Assembly: GCF_025717065.2 (NCBI RefSeq)
Contig: NZ_JAOVZO020000014.1
Location: forward strand, 1 to 64,000
Source: Tahibacter soli
Lineage (GTDB): Bacteria; Pseudomonadota; Gammaproteobacteria; Xanthomonadales; Rhodanobacteraceae
Direction of reading: 5' to 3'
DNA: 64,000 bases
Shown here: in pieces, positions 1-8,193 of the stretch
Numbering within the stretch: the first letter of the stretch is position 1
Layout: every line of letters begins with the position of its first letter
The notes under the pieces: model-generated
What the model saw: the letters and a program-made list of their open reading frames with translations, nothing else
Databases searched by the model: none
What the model was told of the DNA's origin: nothing
Made by a program: the position numbers and the translations under genes

Positions 1-1157
1 TGGGGTGAATCGGGTGCGGTTGAAGGGGAGCGGTGTGCCCGATCGGGCACCGTCTGGCGCCGCCGCCAGAACGGCGCGTGGGGCCAGCGCGTTTCGAGCG
101 CGTAGATCTGCGCCAACTGCGCGCGATAGGCGGCGTGGATCGCCGCGACATGCGCCGCGTAGCCGGCGGCGGCCGCTTCGTCGCCGGCCAGTACCGCCCG
201 CGTCGCGCGCGCACCGGCCAGCCCCGTGTACAACGCGTTCGCGATGCCCTTCGACGACAGCGGATCGAACGCCAGCGCCGCGTCGCCGACCGCGAGCCAG
301 CCGTCGCCGGCGGCGCGGTCGAGCCGGCCGCCCGATGCGTCGGCGCCGCGCGGCGTGCCGTTCGGCCGATAGCCGTGCGCCGCGCACAGCGCCTGCAAAT
401 GCGTGGTTTCGCCGAGTTTCGACCACAGCCCGTCGACGCTGAGCAGCCGGCGTCGATCGGCGTCCGGCGCGTCGCCGAGAAACGCGACCAGCCGTCCGCC
501 GCGCGGCAGCCTCACGCTGTACCACCAGCCGTCCGGGACGGCTTCGACCAACGTGCTGCCGCTCGCGTCGCCGTCGCGCGTCGCGGCGAGCCGCAAGTAG
601 AACGCGACGAGCGCGTCGTCGCGGTGCCGCGCGGCGCCCGCACGGCGCGACAGCGACGCCGCGCGGCCGCCGGCGTCTATCGCGCGGCGGCAGCGGATGG
701 CGCGTTCGCCGTTCGATGTGCGCAGCGTCAGCCGCACGTCGTCGCGCGCCGCGTCGTCGACCAGTACCAGTCTCGCATCGCCGACGATCTCGGCGCCGGC
801 GGCGGCTGCCGCATCGCGCAGCGTCGCGTCGAACGCGGCGCGATCGAGCGAGTAACCCGCACCGTGCACGCCGAACAGCGTGTCGTTCGCGTGCAACGTG
901 TGCGACCCCCAGGCCGCGAGCGTGCCGTAGCTCGGCACCGTGCAGGCGGCGAGCGCGGGTTCGGCGATGCGCAGTTCGCGCAGCAGGCTGCGCGCGTTCG
1001 GCGGCAGTCCTTCGCCGATCTTGAAGGCACGCGTCTTGAATGCGTTTGGCGGCGCCGCGTCGGCGACGAGCACGCGCAAGCCCTCGCGCGCGAGCGCGAT
1101 CGCGGCGGCGCTGCCGGCGGGGCCGCCGCCGGCGATCGCGATGTCGTATCTTTCCAC
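1..1157 (-). CDS. LodB/GoxB-like FAD-dependent oxidoreductase (3' end cut by window edge)
   Basis: Partial flavoprotein; the frame is open from a GTG at 1157 to the left edge (about 385 codons seen). It begins with a Rossmann dinucleotide-binding motif, GGGPAGSAA at about residues 9-17, and later has a second FAD-binding GDAALAFDP motif, as in the tryptophan-halogenase/geranylgeranyl-reductase-like flavoproteins. In LodA-type systems the LodB partner is needed to form the cysteine tryptophylquinone cofactor of LodA in the cytoplasm. The GTG start shares one base with the LodA stop, so the two genes are translationally coupled. The assignment rests on the fold motifs together with the neighbour; alone it could only be called an FAD-dependent monooxygenase/halogenase-like protein. 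Confidence 0.85.
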   Translation of the reverse strand, partial: MERYDIAIAGGGPAGSAAAIALAREGLRVLVADAAPPNAFKTRAFKIGEGLPPNARSLLRELRIAEPALAACTVPSYGTLAAWGSHTLHANDTLFGVHGAGYSLDRAAFDATLRDAAAAAGAEIVGDARLVLVDDAARDDVRLTLRTSNGERAIRCRRAIDAGGRAASLSRRAGAARHRDDALVAFYLRLAATRDGDASGSTLVEAVPDGWWYSVRLPRGGRLVAFLGDAPDADRRRLLSVDGLWSKLGETTHLQALCAAHGYRPNGTPRGADASGGRLDRAAGDGWLAVGDAALAFDPLSSKGIANALYTGLAGARATRAVLAGDEAAAAGYAAHVAAIHAAYRAQLAQIYALETRWPHAPFWRRRQTVPDRAHRSPSTAPDSP

Positions 1158-3115
1158 TAGTCGCGTTTGTAGCGCACCGGCAGCGGCGCGCGGCGCGCCT
1201 CGTCGGTCGATTCGAAGTTCGTGCCGCGCGGCAGGCCGTGCGCGCTGCGCTTCGCATCGTCGGTCGCCGCGACGGCGCCTTTCGCGAGCGGCGGTTCGGC
1301 GACGCTGCCCGCGTCGGCCGGCGGCACGTCCGGGCCGTACGACGCGACCATCATCACGGCCGGAAACGCCGGCTCGCCGACCACGCCGGGCCGCACTTCC
1401 ACGAGGCCCATCGAACCGAAGATGCGCACCATCTGTTCCATCTGCTGCGCGGTGGTGCCGTGCAGCGGCTTGGTCCAGTCGGTGCGGTTGCCGAACGCGT
1501 CGATGCGCCGCTCGAGCGGCTGCGACGGATCGATCACGATCGCGTAGTCGCTCGCGGTGAGCACGTGGTTCGGCACGCGTGCCGGCCAGAACGTCGGCGC
1601 GAACGGATCGTAGGCGGTGTCGTAGCCCGCGCGGCAGTACGCCGTGTCGGCCTGCCACGGCAGGCCCATCCAGCGCGAGATGTCGCCGGGGCCTTGCGCG
1701 TGCAGCGGGCCGGTGATGGCCAGCGCCTGGCGCTGGTCGAGCGTCGGGCCGTAGTCGCGCTCGGGCACGCCGGGCGGGCGAGCGCGGATGCGGAACGGCG
1801 CGACGTACATCGACAGATGTCGCATCGGCCACGTCGTTTCGCAGCCGGGGTGGAACGCGTCGGCGAGACAGAATTCGAGCGCCGCGCGATCGAGCGTCGC
1901 GGGCTGCCGCGCGGGCGGTACGTCGTCGATGCAGGACGGCGGCGGCGGAGCGCTGCCGAAGTCGGCGTCGAACGTGCCGTTCGCCCATTGCGACAGCACG
2001 TCGTACTGCGTCTGGCTCACGCTCGCGTTCTGCCGCGGGCTCGGGCCGGCCGGTATCGTCATCGCGTCGCCGTACAGCCATGGCCACGGCAACTGGTTGC
2101 CGTCGGTCGGGTCGGGCGGACGGAACGCGTTGAACACCTGGCGGCGCAGCTCGGCGTTCGGGTCGTAGCCGGTCGGCGGCGGCGCCGCGGCGAGCCGCGC
2201 GACGAACGCCGGATCCTCGAAGTCGTAGCGGCCGTTGTGGCCGAACGCGGTGGAGAAGCCCGCATTGACCCATTGCAGGCCCGACAGGCGCTGAAGGATC
2301 GGATACACGTCGTACGTGAACGACGGCACCGCCGGCGCCGTGAGCCAGCCGGCCTGCACGTACAGGTCGTAGACGAGGTCGTACAGCGTGCGCTCGGCCT
2401 TCACCTGCGGCGCGTAGTTCGGCGGCGCGGTGACGACCCACGCCGCCTCGCACGGAATCTCGCGGCCGCCGATGCTCACGGTCGCGCCGACCGGGCCGTC
2501 GCAGGTGTCGTCGTACCAGTCGTCGGCGTTGATGAACGAATTGTCGTCGCCTTCGATGAAGATCGGCGCGCCGGTCGGCGAGGCCGAGACGCCGTGCGCG
2601 GCGAGAAACACGAGGCGGCCGTCCGCGTCGGTCGACATCTCGCCGATCTTCACCGGCACGCCGGTGAACGCGCCGGCGAGATCGACCGGCGGCGCGTCGC
2701 GGCCGGCGATCGTCTTGAGGCCCGCGTCGATCGCGAGCGTCGAGCGGTCGGTCACCTTCGCGTTGCGCAGCGGCAGCACGGTTTTCGCCGCTTCGGGTAT
2801 GTCCATCGCGATCTGCCACTGGTACCACTGCGCCTTGCGGTTCGCGACGTGCACGTGCCATTGGATGTCGGCATCGCCGCAGGTCAGCTCGCGCACCGCT
2901 TCGCCGGCCGCGTTGTAGCCGTACACGCGAAACTGCACGCCTTCGCGCTTGAGCGCGCCGTAGGCGTCGCGGTAGTAGCCGAGCGGCTGCGACGGCGGAT
3001 CGGGCACCTGCGGCGCGAGATACCACGCGCTCGCGCTGTTGCCGACGCGCGCGACGCCGATGGCGGGATGGATCGCGGCGCGTACGATATCGGTGTCTGC
3101 GGGCTTGCCGGACAT
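1157..3115 (-). CDS. LodA-like cysteine tryptophylquinone amino-acid oxidase
   Basis: 652-residue quinoprotein of the LodA family (L-lysine 6-oxidase, glycine oxidase and relatives), which oxidise amino acids with release of ammonia and hydrogen peroxide. The N-terminus has the family signature HPAIGVARVGNS. The cofactor-forming residues are probably Cys425 in HPGCETTWPMRH and Trp510 in PTFWPARVPNH, with WMGLPWQ between them. The ATG at 3115 was chosen because the family signature starts 16 residues later and a GAGGA ribosome site precedes it; the reading frame is open further upstream but lacks homology there. No signal peptide is evident. The LodB partner follows with one base of overlap. 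The substrate cannot be told from sequence; known members are antimicrobial or biofilm-related through peroxide. Confidence 0.9.
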   Translation of the reverse strand: MSGKPADTDIVRAAIHPAIGVARVGNSASAWYLAPQVPDPPSQPLGYYRDAYGALKREGVQFRVYGYNAAGEAVRELTCGDADIQWHVHVANRKAQWYQWQIAMDIPEAAKTVLPLRNAKVTDRSTLAIDAGLKTIAGRDAPPVDLAGAFTGVPVKIGEMSTDADGRLVFLAAHGVSASPTGAPIFIEGDDNSFINADDWYDDTCDGPVGATVSIGGREIPCEAAWVVTAPPNYAPQVKAERTLYDLVYDLYVQAGWLTAPAVPSFTYDVYPILQRLSGLQWVNAGFSTAFGHNGRYDFEDPAFVARLAAAPPPTGYDPNAELRRQVFNAFRPPDPTDGNQLPWPWLYGDAMTIPAGPSPRQNASVSQTQYDVLSQWANGTFDADFGSAPPPPSCIDDVPPARQPATLDRAALEFCLADAFHPGCETTWPMRHLSMYVAPFRIRARPPGVPERDYGPTLDQRQALAITGPLHAQGPGDISRWMGLPWQADTAYCRAGYDTAYDPFAPTFWPARVPNHVLTASDYAIVIDPSQPLERRIDAFGNRTDWTKPLHGTTAQQMEQMVRIFGSMGLVEVRPGVVGEPAFPAVMMVASYGPDVPPADAGSVAEPPLAKGAVAATDDAKRSAHGLPRGTNFESTDEARRAPLPVRYKRD

Positions 3116-3164
3116 GGCGTCGTCCTCGTGTCGGGATTGATGGAACTTTATAAGCATGCAACAA

Positions 3165-3193
3165 GTATTAAAAGTTACAGTGCGGCAAGTCAA
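3165..3193 (-). promoter_or_regulatory. Sigma-70-type promoter of the lodA-lodB pair
   Basis: Read on the minus strand, TTGACT (3193-3188) and TAATAC (3170-3165) are separated by exactly 17 bases. Both hexamers are 5/6 matches to consensus, in a short AT-rich patch within GC-rich DNA. The predicted start of transcription is near 3158, about 40 bases upstream of the lodA ATG. Confidence 0.7.
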
Positions 3194-3267
3194 CGGCGTC
3201 GACGGACGACAGTCGGCGGTGCGTTTTCGCGCTTGCGTCCGTGCAGACTTGCGCCGGCGGCGGCACC

Positions 3268-3327
3268 GTGACGTAAGGCCCAGTGACGTCCGGCCCAGTG
3301 GCGTCCGGCCCAGTGGCGTCCGGCCCG
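3268..3327. repeat. Four tandem copies of a 15-bp unit
   Basis: Units start at 3268, 3283, 3298 and 3313; the consensus is GTGRCGTCCGGCCCA with a few substitutions in the first and last copies. The array lies in the divergent gap between lodA and the CAAX protease. The unit is a multiple of three, but no convincing gene covers it. Confidence 0.85.
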
Positions 3328-3405
3328 TGCGCTAGTACGAAGTCAACACTAGAGTCGGCCCCGGCTTGCAGCGGGAAGCGTGCGATGTCCGACTCTTGAG
3401 GTTTC

Positions 3406-4074
3406 GTGCCGACGCTCGACGGCCTGCGCACCTCGCGCGTGCTGAGCGCCGCCGAATTCGTGCTGGCCGCGGCGATCGTCGTCGGCCACAACGTGTTTCG
3501 CGTCGTCCCGAACGAGGTGCCGATCCTCGTCGTACTCGGCATGCTGTCGGTGCGGCTGCGCAACGGCGGTTTCTCGGCGCTCGGATTCCGGCGGCCGGAC
3601 TCGTGGCGGCGAATCATCCTGATCGCGCTCGCCGCGGCGGCGCTGCGCATCGTGCTCGACATCGTGCTGATCGAACCCGTGACCGCGATGTTCTGGCCGC
3701 CGGCCATCGAGCCGGCCGGCGCCGATTCGATCGCCGGCAATCTGCGCATCGCCGCGCTGGCGCTGCCGCTCGTGTGGACGTTCGCGGCGTTCGGCGAAGA
3801 GGTCGTCTACCGCGGTTATCTGATCACGCGCGGCGGCGAAGCCGGCGGCGGTTCGGCCGCGGCGTACCTCGCGGCGATGGTGATCGCGTCCGTCCTGTTC
3901 GGCTACGGCCACTACTACAAGGGGCCGTCGGGCATCGTGAGTTCCGGCATCGCGGGGCTGATACTCGGTGCGGCGTATCTGCTCTCGGGACGCAATCTGT
4001 GGACGTGCGTGCTCGCGCACGGGTTCATCGATAGCGTGGCCGTCGCGTGGGCGTTCTTCGGCCTCGACGACTGA
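3406..4074 (+). CDS. CPBP (CAAX/Abi) family intramembrane glutamic endopeptidase
   Basis: 222-residue integral membrane protein with several hydrophobic segments and all three motifs of the CPBP family: EEVVYRGYL, FGYGHYYKG and LAHGFIDS. The catalytic glutamates lie in the first motif, and the histidines of the others bind substrate or metal. Family members include eukaryotic CAAX prenyl proteases and bacterial proteins linked to bacteriocin immunity or membrane-protein processing; the role here is unknown. The start is a GTG at 3406; no strong ribosome site is seen, so a slightly different start is possible. It is transcribed away from lodA. Confidence 0.85.
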   Translation: MPTLDGLRTSRVLSAAEFVLAAAIVVGHNVFRVVPNEVPILVVLGMLSVRLRNGGFSALGFRRPDSWRRIILIALAAAALRIVLDIVLIEPVTAMFWPPAIEPAGADSIAGNLRIAALALPLVWTFAAFGEEVVYRGYLITRGGEAGGGSAAAYLAAMVIASVLFGYGHYYKGPSGIVSSGIAGLILGAAYLLSGRNLWTCVLAHGFIDSVAVAWAFFGLDD

Positions 4075-4148
4075 TCCGGCGCGCTGTCGCAGAACGGTCA
4101 CACAACCGTCATACAGTGCGCGGCCTCAAGCATTCTCAAGGAATCGCC

Positions 4149-4721
4149 ATGCGTCTTCGCGCTCTCGCCGCCGCCGCGGCGCTGGTTTTCGCCGCGGCCG
4201 CCGCCGCCGAACAGCCCTATGTCGATCTCGAAAAGCGACTGAACGCCGAAGAGCTGCGCGCGACGGGCCTCGACGCGCTGACGCCGGCGCAGCTCGCGCT
4301 GCTCAATCGCCTGCTGCGCGACGACACGAAGAAAGTGGTCGAAACCGTGAAGGCCGAAGCCGAAGTCGCGCAGGCCGCGAAGATCGAAGCGGTGAAGGCC
4401 GAGGCGAGCGCGCAGCAGGCCGTGCAGGTCGAAGCGGCGAAGGCCGAAGCGATGCGCGAGGCGTCCGAGCCGGGCGGCAAGTTCTTCGGCCACGACGAAA
4501 GCCCGATCAAGAGCCGCCTGAAAGGGTCGATCACGTCGTGGGAACCGGGCACCGTGTTCGAACTCGAAAACGGCCAGCGCTGGAAGGTGCTCAAGGGCAG
4601 CCTCACCTTGCGCATGACGCTCGAGTCGCCGGAAGTGCAGGTGATCGCCGGTATCGCCGGGCGGTGGTTCCTCGAGGTCGACGAGGACATGCCCAAGGCG
4701 CGCGTCTATCGCATCGACTGA
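4149..4721 (+). CDS. Secreted alpha-helical protein of unknown function
   Basis: 190 residues. An Ala-rich signal peptide (about residues 1-20) is followed by YVDLEKRLNAEELRATGLD, then by a highly charged Ala/Lys/Glu/Val-rich stretch (about 60-105) that looks like a coiled coil or long helix. A compact C-terminal domain (about 115-190) looks beta-rich. I do not recognise a family. The ATG at 4149 follows an AAGGAA ribosome site; the frame is open upstream, but only this start gives a signal peptide. Its last 16 bases overlap the 3' end of the convergent TauE/SafE gene. Confidence 0.75.
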   Translation: MRLRALAAAAALVFAAAAAAEQPYVDLEKRLNAEELRATGLDALTPAQLALLNRLLRDDTKKVVETVKAEAEVAQAAKIEAVKAEASAQQAVQVEAAKAEAMREASEPGGKFFGHDESPIKSRLKGSITSWEPGTVFELENGQRWKVLKGSLTLRMTLESPEVQVIAGIAGRWFLEVDEDMPKARVYRID

Positions 4722-5446
4722 GCGGGCGCGCAGTCGTACGGCAGCAGCGCGTGCAACCACGGCGCGTGCCGCGCCGCGAGCCACGGCCCCGCGAGCGTCA
4801 GCACCGCGCCGGCGACGAGAATCGCGCCGGCCGCGCGTCGCGCAGTGTGGATATTGATCCAACGCGACAAGTGCGCTACGCCGAACGCGCTGGCCAGGAG
4901 CGCCGGCATCGTGCCGAACCCGAACGCGGCCATCGTCGCGGCAGCGTGCCATGCGTCGAACGACGCGGTGGCCACCAGCAGCATCGTGTAGACGAAGCCG
5001 CACGGCATCCAGCCCCACAGCGTGCCGAACGCGAACGCGCGCGGCAGCGTCGTCACCGGCAGCAGGCGCCGCGCGACCGGCGCGATGCGAGGCCACATCA
5101 GGCGCCCGAGTCGCGCGCCGGGATCGCGCAGCACGCCGAACGCGAACAGCGCGGCGACGAGCATCGTCGCGGCCGTGGTCGCTCGCAGCCCGACGCGCAC
5201 GGCCGGATCGTCGAGCCGCGCGATGAAGCCGCCGGCGACGCCGCCGAACGCGAGCCCGGCGAGCGCGTACGACGCGATGCGGCCGAGCTGATAGCCCGCG
5301 AGCAGCGACGCGCGCGGCCCGCCGCGCGCGTCGCGTGCGGTCGCAACGCCCAGCGCACTCGCGATACCGCCGCACATGACGACGCAGTGCGCGCTGGCCG
5401 CAAGGCCGAGCGCGAACGCGGCGACGAGCGTCGGCGTGCCGGTCAC
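4706..5446 (-). CDS. TauE/SafE-family membrane protein of the cbb3 locus
   Basis: 246-residue polytopic membrane protein. It opens with LVAAFALGLAASAHCVVMCGG, the Cys-containing first helix typical of the SafE/DsbD_2-like proteins found downstream of ccoS, and has a second motif WGWMPCGFVYTML. These proteins are often annotated as sulfite exporters, but at this locus they more likely take part in metal or thiol supply for cbb3 oxidase assembly (inference). The GTG at 5446 overlaps the ccoS stop by four bases, so it is co-translated with the cco genes. Its 3' end overlaps the convergent gene by 16 bases. Confidence 0.85.
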   Translation of the reverse strand: MTGTPTLVAAFALGLAASAHCVVMCGGIASALGVATARDARGGPRASLLAGYQLGRIASYALAGLAFGGVAGGFIARLDDPAVRVGLRATTAATMLVAALFAFGVLRDPGARLGRLMWPRIAPVARRLLPVTTLPRAFAFGTLWGWMPCGFVYTMLLVATASFDAWHAAATMAAFGFGTMPALLASAFGVAHLSRWINIHTARRAAGAILVAGAVLTLAGPWLAARHAPWLHALLPYDCAPAQSMR

Positions 5447-5598
5447 GGCGGCGGGTCGCGGCGGTCGTCGGTCAGCGGCGCGAGCGCGGGCGTGTCGAGA
5501 TCGTCGAACTGCGCGTGGTCGATCGCCCAGAAGAGCGCGTACACGCCGGCCGCGAGCAGCACGATGCTGAGCGGAATCAGCAGCAGGATGATGTTCAT
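5443..5598 (-). CDS. ccoS: Cbb3-type cytochrome oxidase assembly protein CcoS
   Basis: 51 residues: one N-terminal transmembrane helix (NIILLLIPLSIVLLAAGVYA), then FWAIDHAQFDDLDTPAL, which is the conserved CcoS signature. CcoS is needed for cofactor (heme, copper) maturation of cbb3 oxidase in the inner membrane. ATG at 5598 overlaps the ccoI stop (ATGA), and its own stop overlaps the next gene's GTG. Confidence 0.93.
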   Translation of the reverse strand: MNIILLLIPLSIVLLAAGVYALFWAIDHAQFDDLDTPALAPLTDDRRDPPP

Positions 5599-8018
5599 GA
5601 CGCCGCCTCGACCGGTTGCGCGATGTCGTCCGCGGCGCGCGGCGCGGGTTCGGCGCCGATGCGCAACGCATTGAGCACGACGACGAGCGAGCTCGCCGAC
5701 ATGCCGATCGCCGCGAGCCACGGCGGTATCAGACCGAGCGCCGCGAGCGGCACGACGCTGAGGTTGTAGCAGGCCGACCAGGTGAGGTTCTGCCGGATCG
5801 TGCGCCGCATCTGTTGCGCGATCCGCCGCGCGGGCATCAGGCGGTCGAGCCGGTCGCCGGCGAGCAGGATGCCGCTCGCGGCCTGCGCGAGCGCGGCGCC
5901 GCCGGCCAGCGCGACGGCGACGTCGGCCGCGGCGAGCACCGGCGCGTCGTTGATGCCGTCGCCGACCATCGCGACGATGCGTCCCTTGCCGCGCAGCGCG
6001 CGGATGCGCTCGAGCTTGTCGCGCGGCGTCGCCTGCGCGGTCCAGTTGTCGATACCCAGGCGCCGCGCGACGTCGCCGACGCGGTTCGTCGCATCGCCGC
6101 TGACGATGTCGAGCGCGACGCCGTCGGCCGCGAGCGCGGCGAGCGCGTCGGCCGCGTCGTCGCGCAGGCGTTCGCGCACGACGAACGACGCGACGACGCC
6201 GGCATCGTCGGCGAGCACGAGCCGGTCGCGCGCGTCGGCCGCGCCGGCGAAATCGGCGTGGCCGAGTCGATACCGCGTGCCGTCGACGACGCCTTCGACG
6301 CCCGCGCCGCCGACGTGCCGCAACGCCGACGCGACCGGCAGCGCGAGATCGGCGGCGGCAGCACGAAACGCCTGCGCGAGCGGATGCGTCGAGCCGTGTT
6401 CGAGCGCCGCGGCAATACCGAGCGCCCGATCCGCGTCGCCGCGCACGGCGTCGACGTCGGCGGGTTCGATGCGCGGCGTCGTGAGCGTGCCGGTCTTGTC
6501 GAACACGCACACGTCGGCGCGTGCGAGCGCTTCGAGCGCGTCGCCGTCGACGACCAGTACGCCGCGCCGCGCGAGCACGGCGACCGCGCGCGTCAGCGCG
6601 GTCGGCACCGCGAGCGCGAACGCGCACGGGCAGCTCACGACGAGCACCGCGAGCGCGGCGTCGAACGCGCGCGACGGATCGAGCGCGAGCCATGCGAGCG
6701 CGGTCGCCGCGGTCAGCACGAGCACGCGGACGACGAAATGCCGCGTGCGGCGATCGGCGTCGCGCGCGAGATGCGGTTTTTCCGTCGCGGCGCGCGTGAC
6801 GAGCCGCACAATGCCGGCGAGCACCGTGTCGGCGCCGACGTGGCGCACGATGAGTTCGACCGGCCCGTCGAGCAGCAGGCTGCCGGCGATCAGCGCGTCG
6901 CCGGTCGTGCGGCGGCGCGGCGTCGATTCGCCGGAGACCAGCGATTCGTCGACGCGGCACGCGGCGCTCGCGAGCGTGCCGTCGGCCGGCACGCTCGCGC
7001 CGGCCGCGACGCGGATGCGATCTCCCGCGACGAGTTCGTGCACGCCGACGGTTTCGGTGCCGCCGTCGCCGATGCGTTCGGCGGTCGCGGGCTGCAGCCG
7101 CGCGAGCGCGTCGACGAGATCGCCGGCGCGGTGCCGCGCGCGCAGTTCGACGTAGCGCGCGGCGAGCAGGAAGAACACGAACATGCTGACCGAGTCGAAA
7201 TAGATCTCGCGGCCGCCGGCGATCGTTTCGACGAGGCTCGCGACGTAGATCAGCGCGACGGCGACGGCGACCGGCGTGTCCATCGACAGCCGCCGCGCGC
7301 GCCATTCGCGCAGGCTGCCGCGGAAGAACGGCTGCGCGCCGTACGCGACCACGGGCGTCGCGACGAGAAAGCCGAGCCAGCGGAAGAAATCGCGCGTCGC
7401 GACGTCGATGCCGTCGAAGCTGCCGGCATACAGCGCGACCGCGTACATCATCGCCTGCATCGTGCCGAGGCCGGCAACGATCAGGCGCTTCAAGGCGTCG
7501 CGGTTTTCGTCGCGGCGCAGCGCGTCGAGCGCGGCGGCTTCAAGTGGCCGCGCCGCATAGCCGAGCCGCGCGACGAGCCGCATCGCGTCGGACAGTCGCG
7601 CGACGGTCGGATCGAACACGAGCCGCACGCGCCGCGCCGCCGCGTTGACGCCGACCTCGGCGACGCCGGCGAGACTCGCGAGCGCGCGTTCGATCAGCCA
7701 CGCGCACGCGGCGCAGCGCAGGCGGTCGACGACGAACACGATCTCGGCGCGACGCTCGCCCGGTTCGCTGCCGCCATGCTCGCGCACGTGCATGCGCTGC
7801 AGCGCGGGGCGGTCCCACGCGTCGAACGCGGCGTCTTCGTCGGGACGCGCCGCGGGCTCGGTGCGCAGGCGGTAGTAGTCGGCGAGGCCGAGTCCGGCGA
7901 TCCATTGCGCCGCCGCCGCGCAGCCGTGGCAGCACACGGCGTGCGACGCGTCGCCGACGCGCGCGGCGAGGTCGACGCCCGCGGGTATCGGTTCGCCGCA
8001 GTGGAAGCAGGCGGTCAT
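5595..8018 (-). CDS. ccoI: Copper-translocating P1B-type ATPase CcoI
   Basis: 807 residues. The N-terminal part has CFHCGEPI and CCHGCAAAA, then an HMA-type domain with CAAC near residue 108. The core carries the transmembrane copper motif SCPCAFALAVP, the phosphorylation site DKTGTLT and the hinge GDGINDAP, and ends in the usual two helices. CcoI exports copper across the inner membrane for assembly of the CuB centre of cbb3 oxidase. It lies 13 bases after the CcoH-like gene and is coupled to ccoS. The length is normal for the family (about 800 residues). Confidence 0.96.
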   Translation of the reverse strand: MTACFHCGEPIPAGVDLAARVGDASHAVCCHGCAAAAQWIAGLGLADYYRLRTEPAARPDEDAAFDAWDRPALQRMHVREHGGSEPGERRAEIVFVVDRLRCAACAWLIERALASLAGVAEVGVNAAARRVRLVFDPTVARLSDAMRLVARLGYAARPLEAAALDALRRDENRDALKRLIVAGLGTMQAMMYAVALYAGSFDGIDVATRDFFRWLGFLVATPVVAYGAQPFFRGSLREWRARRLSMDTPVAVAVALIYVASLVETIAGGREIYFDSVSMFVFFLLAARYVELRARHRAGDLVDALARLQPATAERIGDGGTETVGVHELVAGDRIRVAAGASVPADGTLASAACRVDESLVSGESTPRRRTTGDALIAGSLLLDGPVELIVRHVGADTVLAGIVRLVTRAATEKPHLARDADRRTRHFVVRVLVLTAATALAWLALDPSRAFDAALAVLVVSCPCAFALAVPTALTRAVAVLARRGVLVVDGDALEALARADVCVFDKTGTLTTPRIEPADVDAVRGDADRALGIAAALEHGSTHPLAQAFRAAAADLALPVASALRHVGGAGVEGVVDGTRYRLGHADFAGAADARDRLVLADDAGVVASFVVRERLRDDAADALAALAADGVALDIVSGDATNRVGDVARRLGIDNWTAQATPRDKLERIRALRGKGRIVAMVGDGINDAPVLAAADVAVALAGGAALAQAASGILLAGDRLDRLMPARRIAQQMRRTIRQNLTWSACYNLSVVPLAALGLIPPWLAAIGMSASSLVVVLNALRIGAEPAPRAADDIAQPVEAAS

Positions 8019-8031
8019 CGCGCGCCTCGCC

Positions 8032-8193
8032 TCAACTGCCGGTCATGCGCGCGTGCGGCGCGTCGGGAATGCGCGCGTCGGGCAGGCGCGAGGCGACGAC
8101 CGCGAGCGCGATGCCGGCGGCGACGCCGGCGCCGAGCAGGGCGACGGCGAGCCAGGCTTCGGGCACGCGGTACCACGGGGTGGGACGCTTCAT
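8032..8193 (-). CDS. Very short CcoH/FixH-like membrane protein
   Basis: 53 residues: PTPWYRVPEAWL leads into one transmembrane helix (about residues 15-35), followed by a short tail. Position (between ccoG and ccoI), the N-terminal Trp-Tyr-Arg motif and topology fit CcoH/FixH. Usual FixH proteins are about 150-170 residues with a periplasmic or cytoplasmic domain that is absent here. I see no frameshifted remainder in the 13 bases before ccoI, so the short form appears genuine. The ATG at 8193 overlaps the ccoG stop. Confidence 0.7.
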   Translation of the reverse strand: MKRPTPWYRVPEAWLAVALLGAGVAAGIALAVVASRLPDARIPDAPHARMTGS

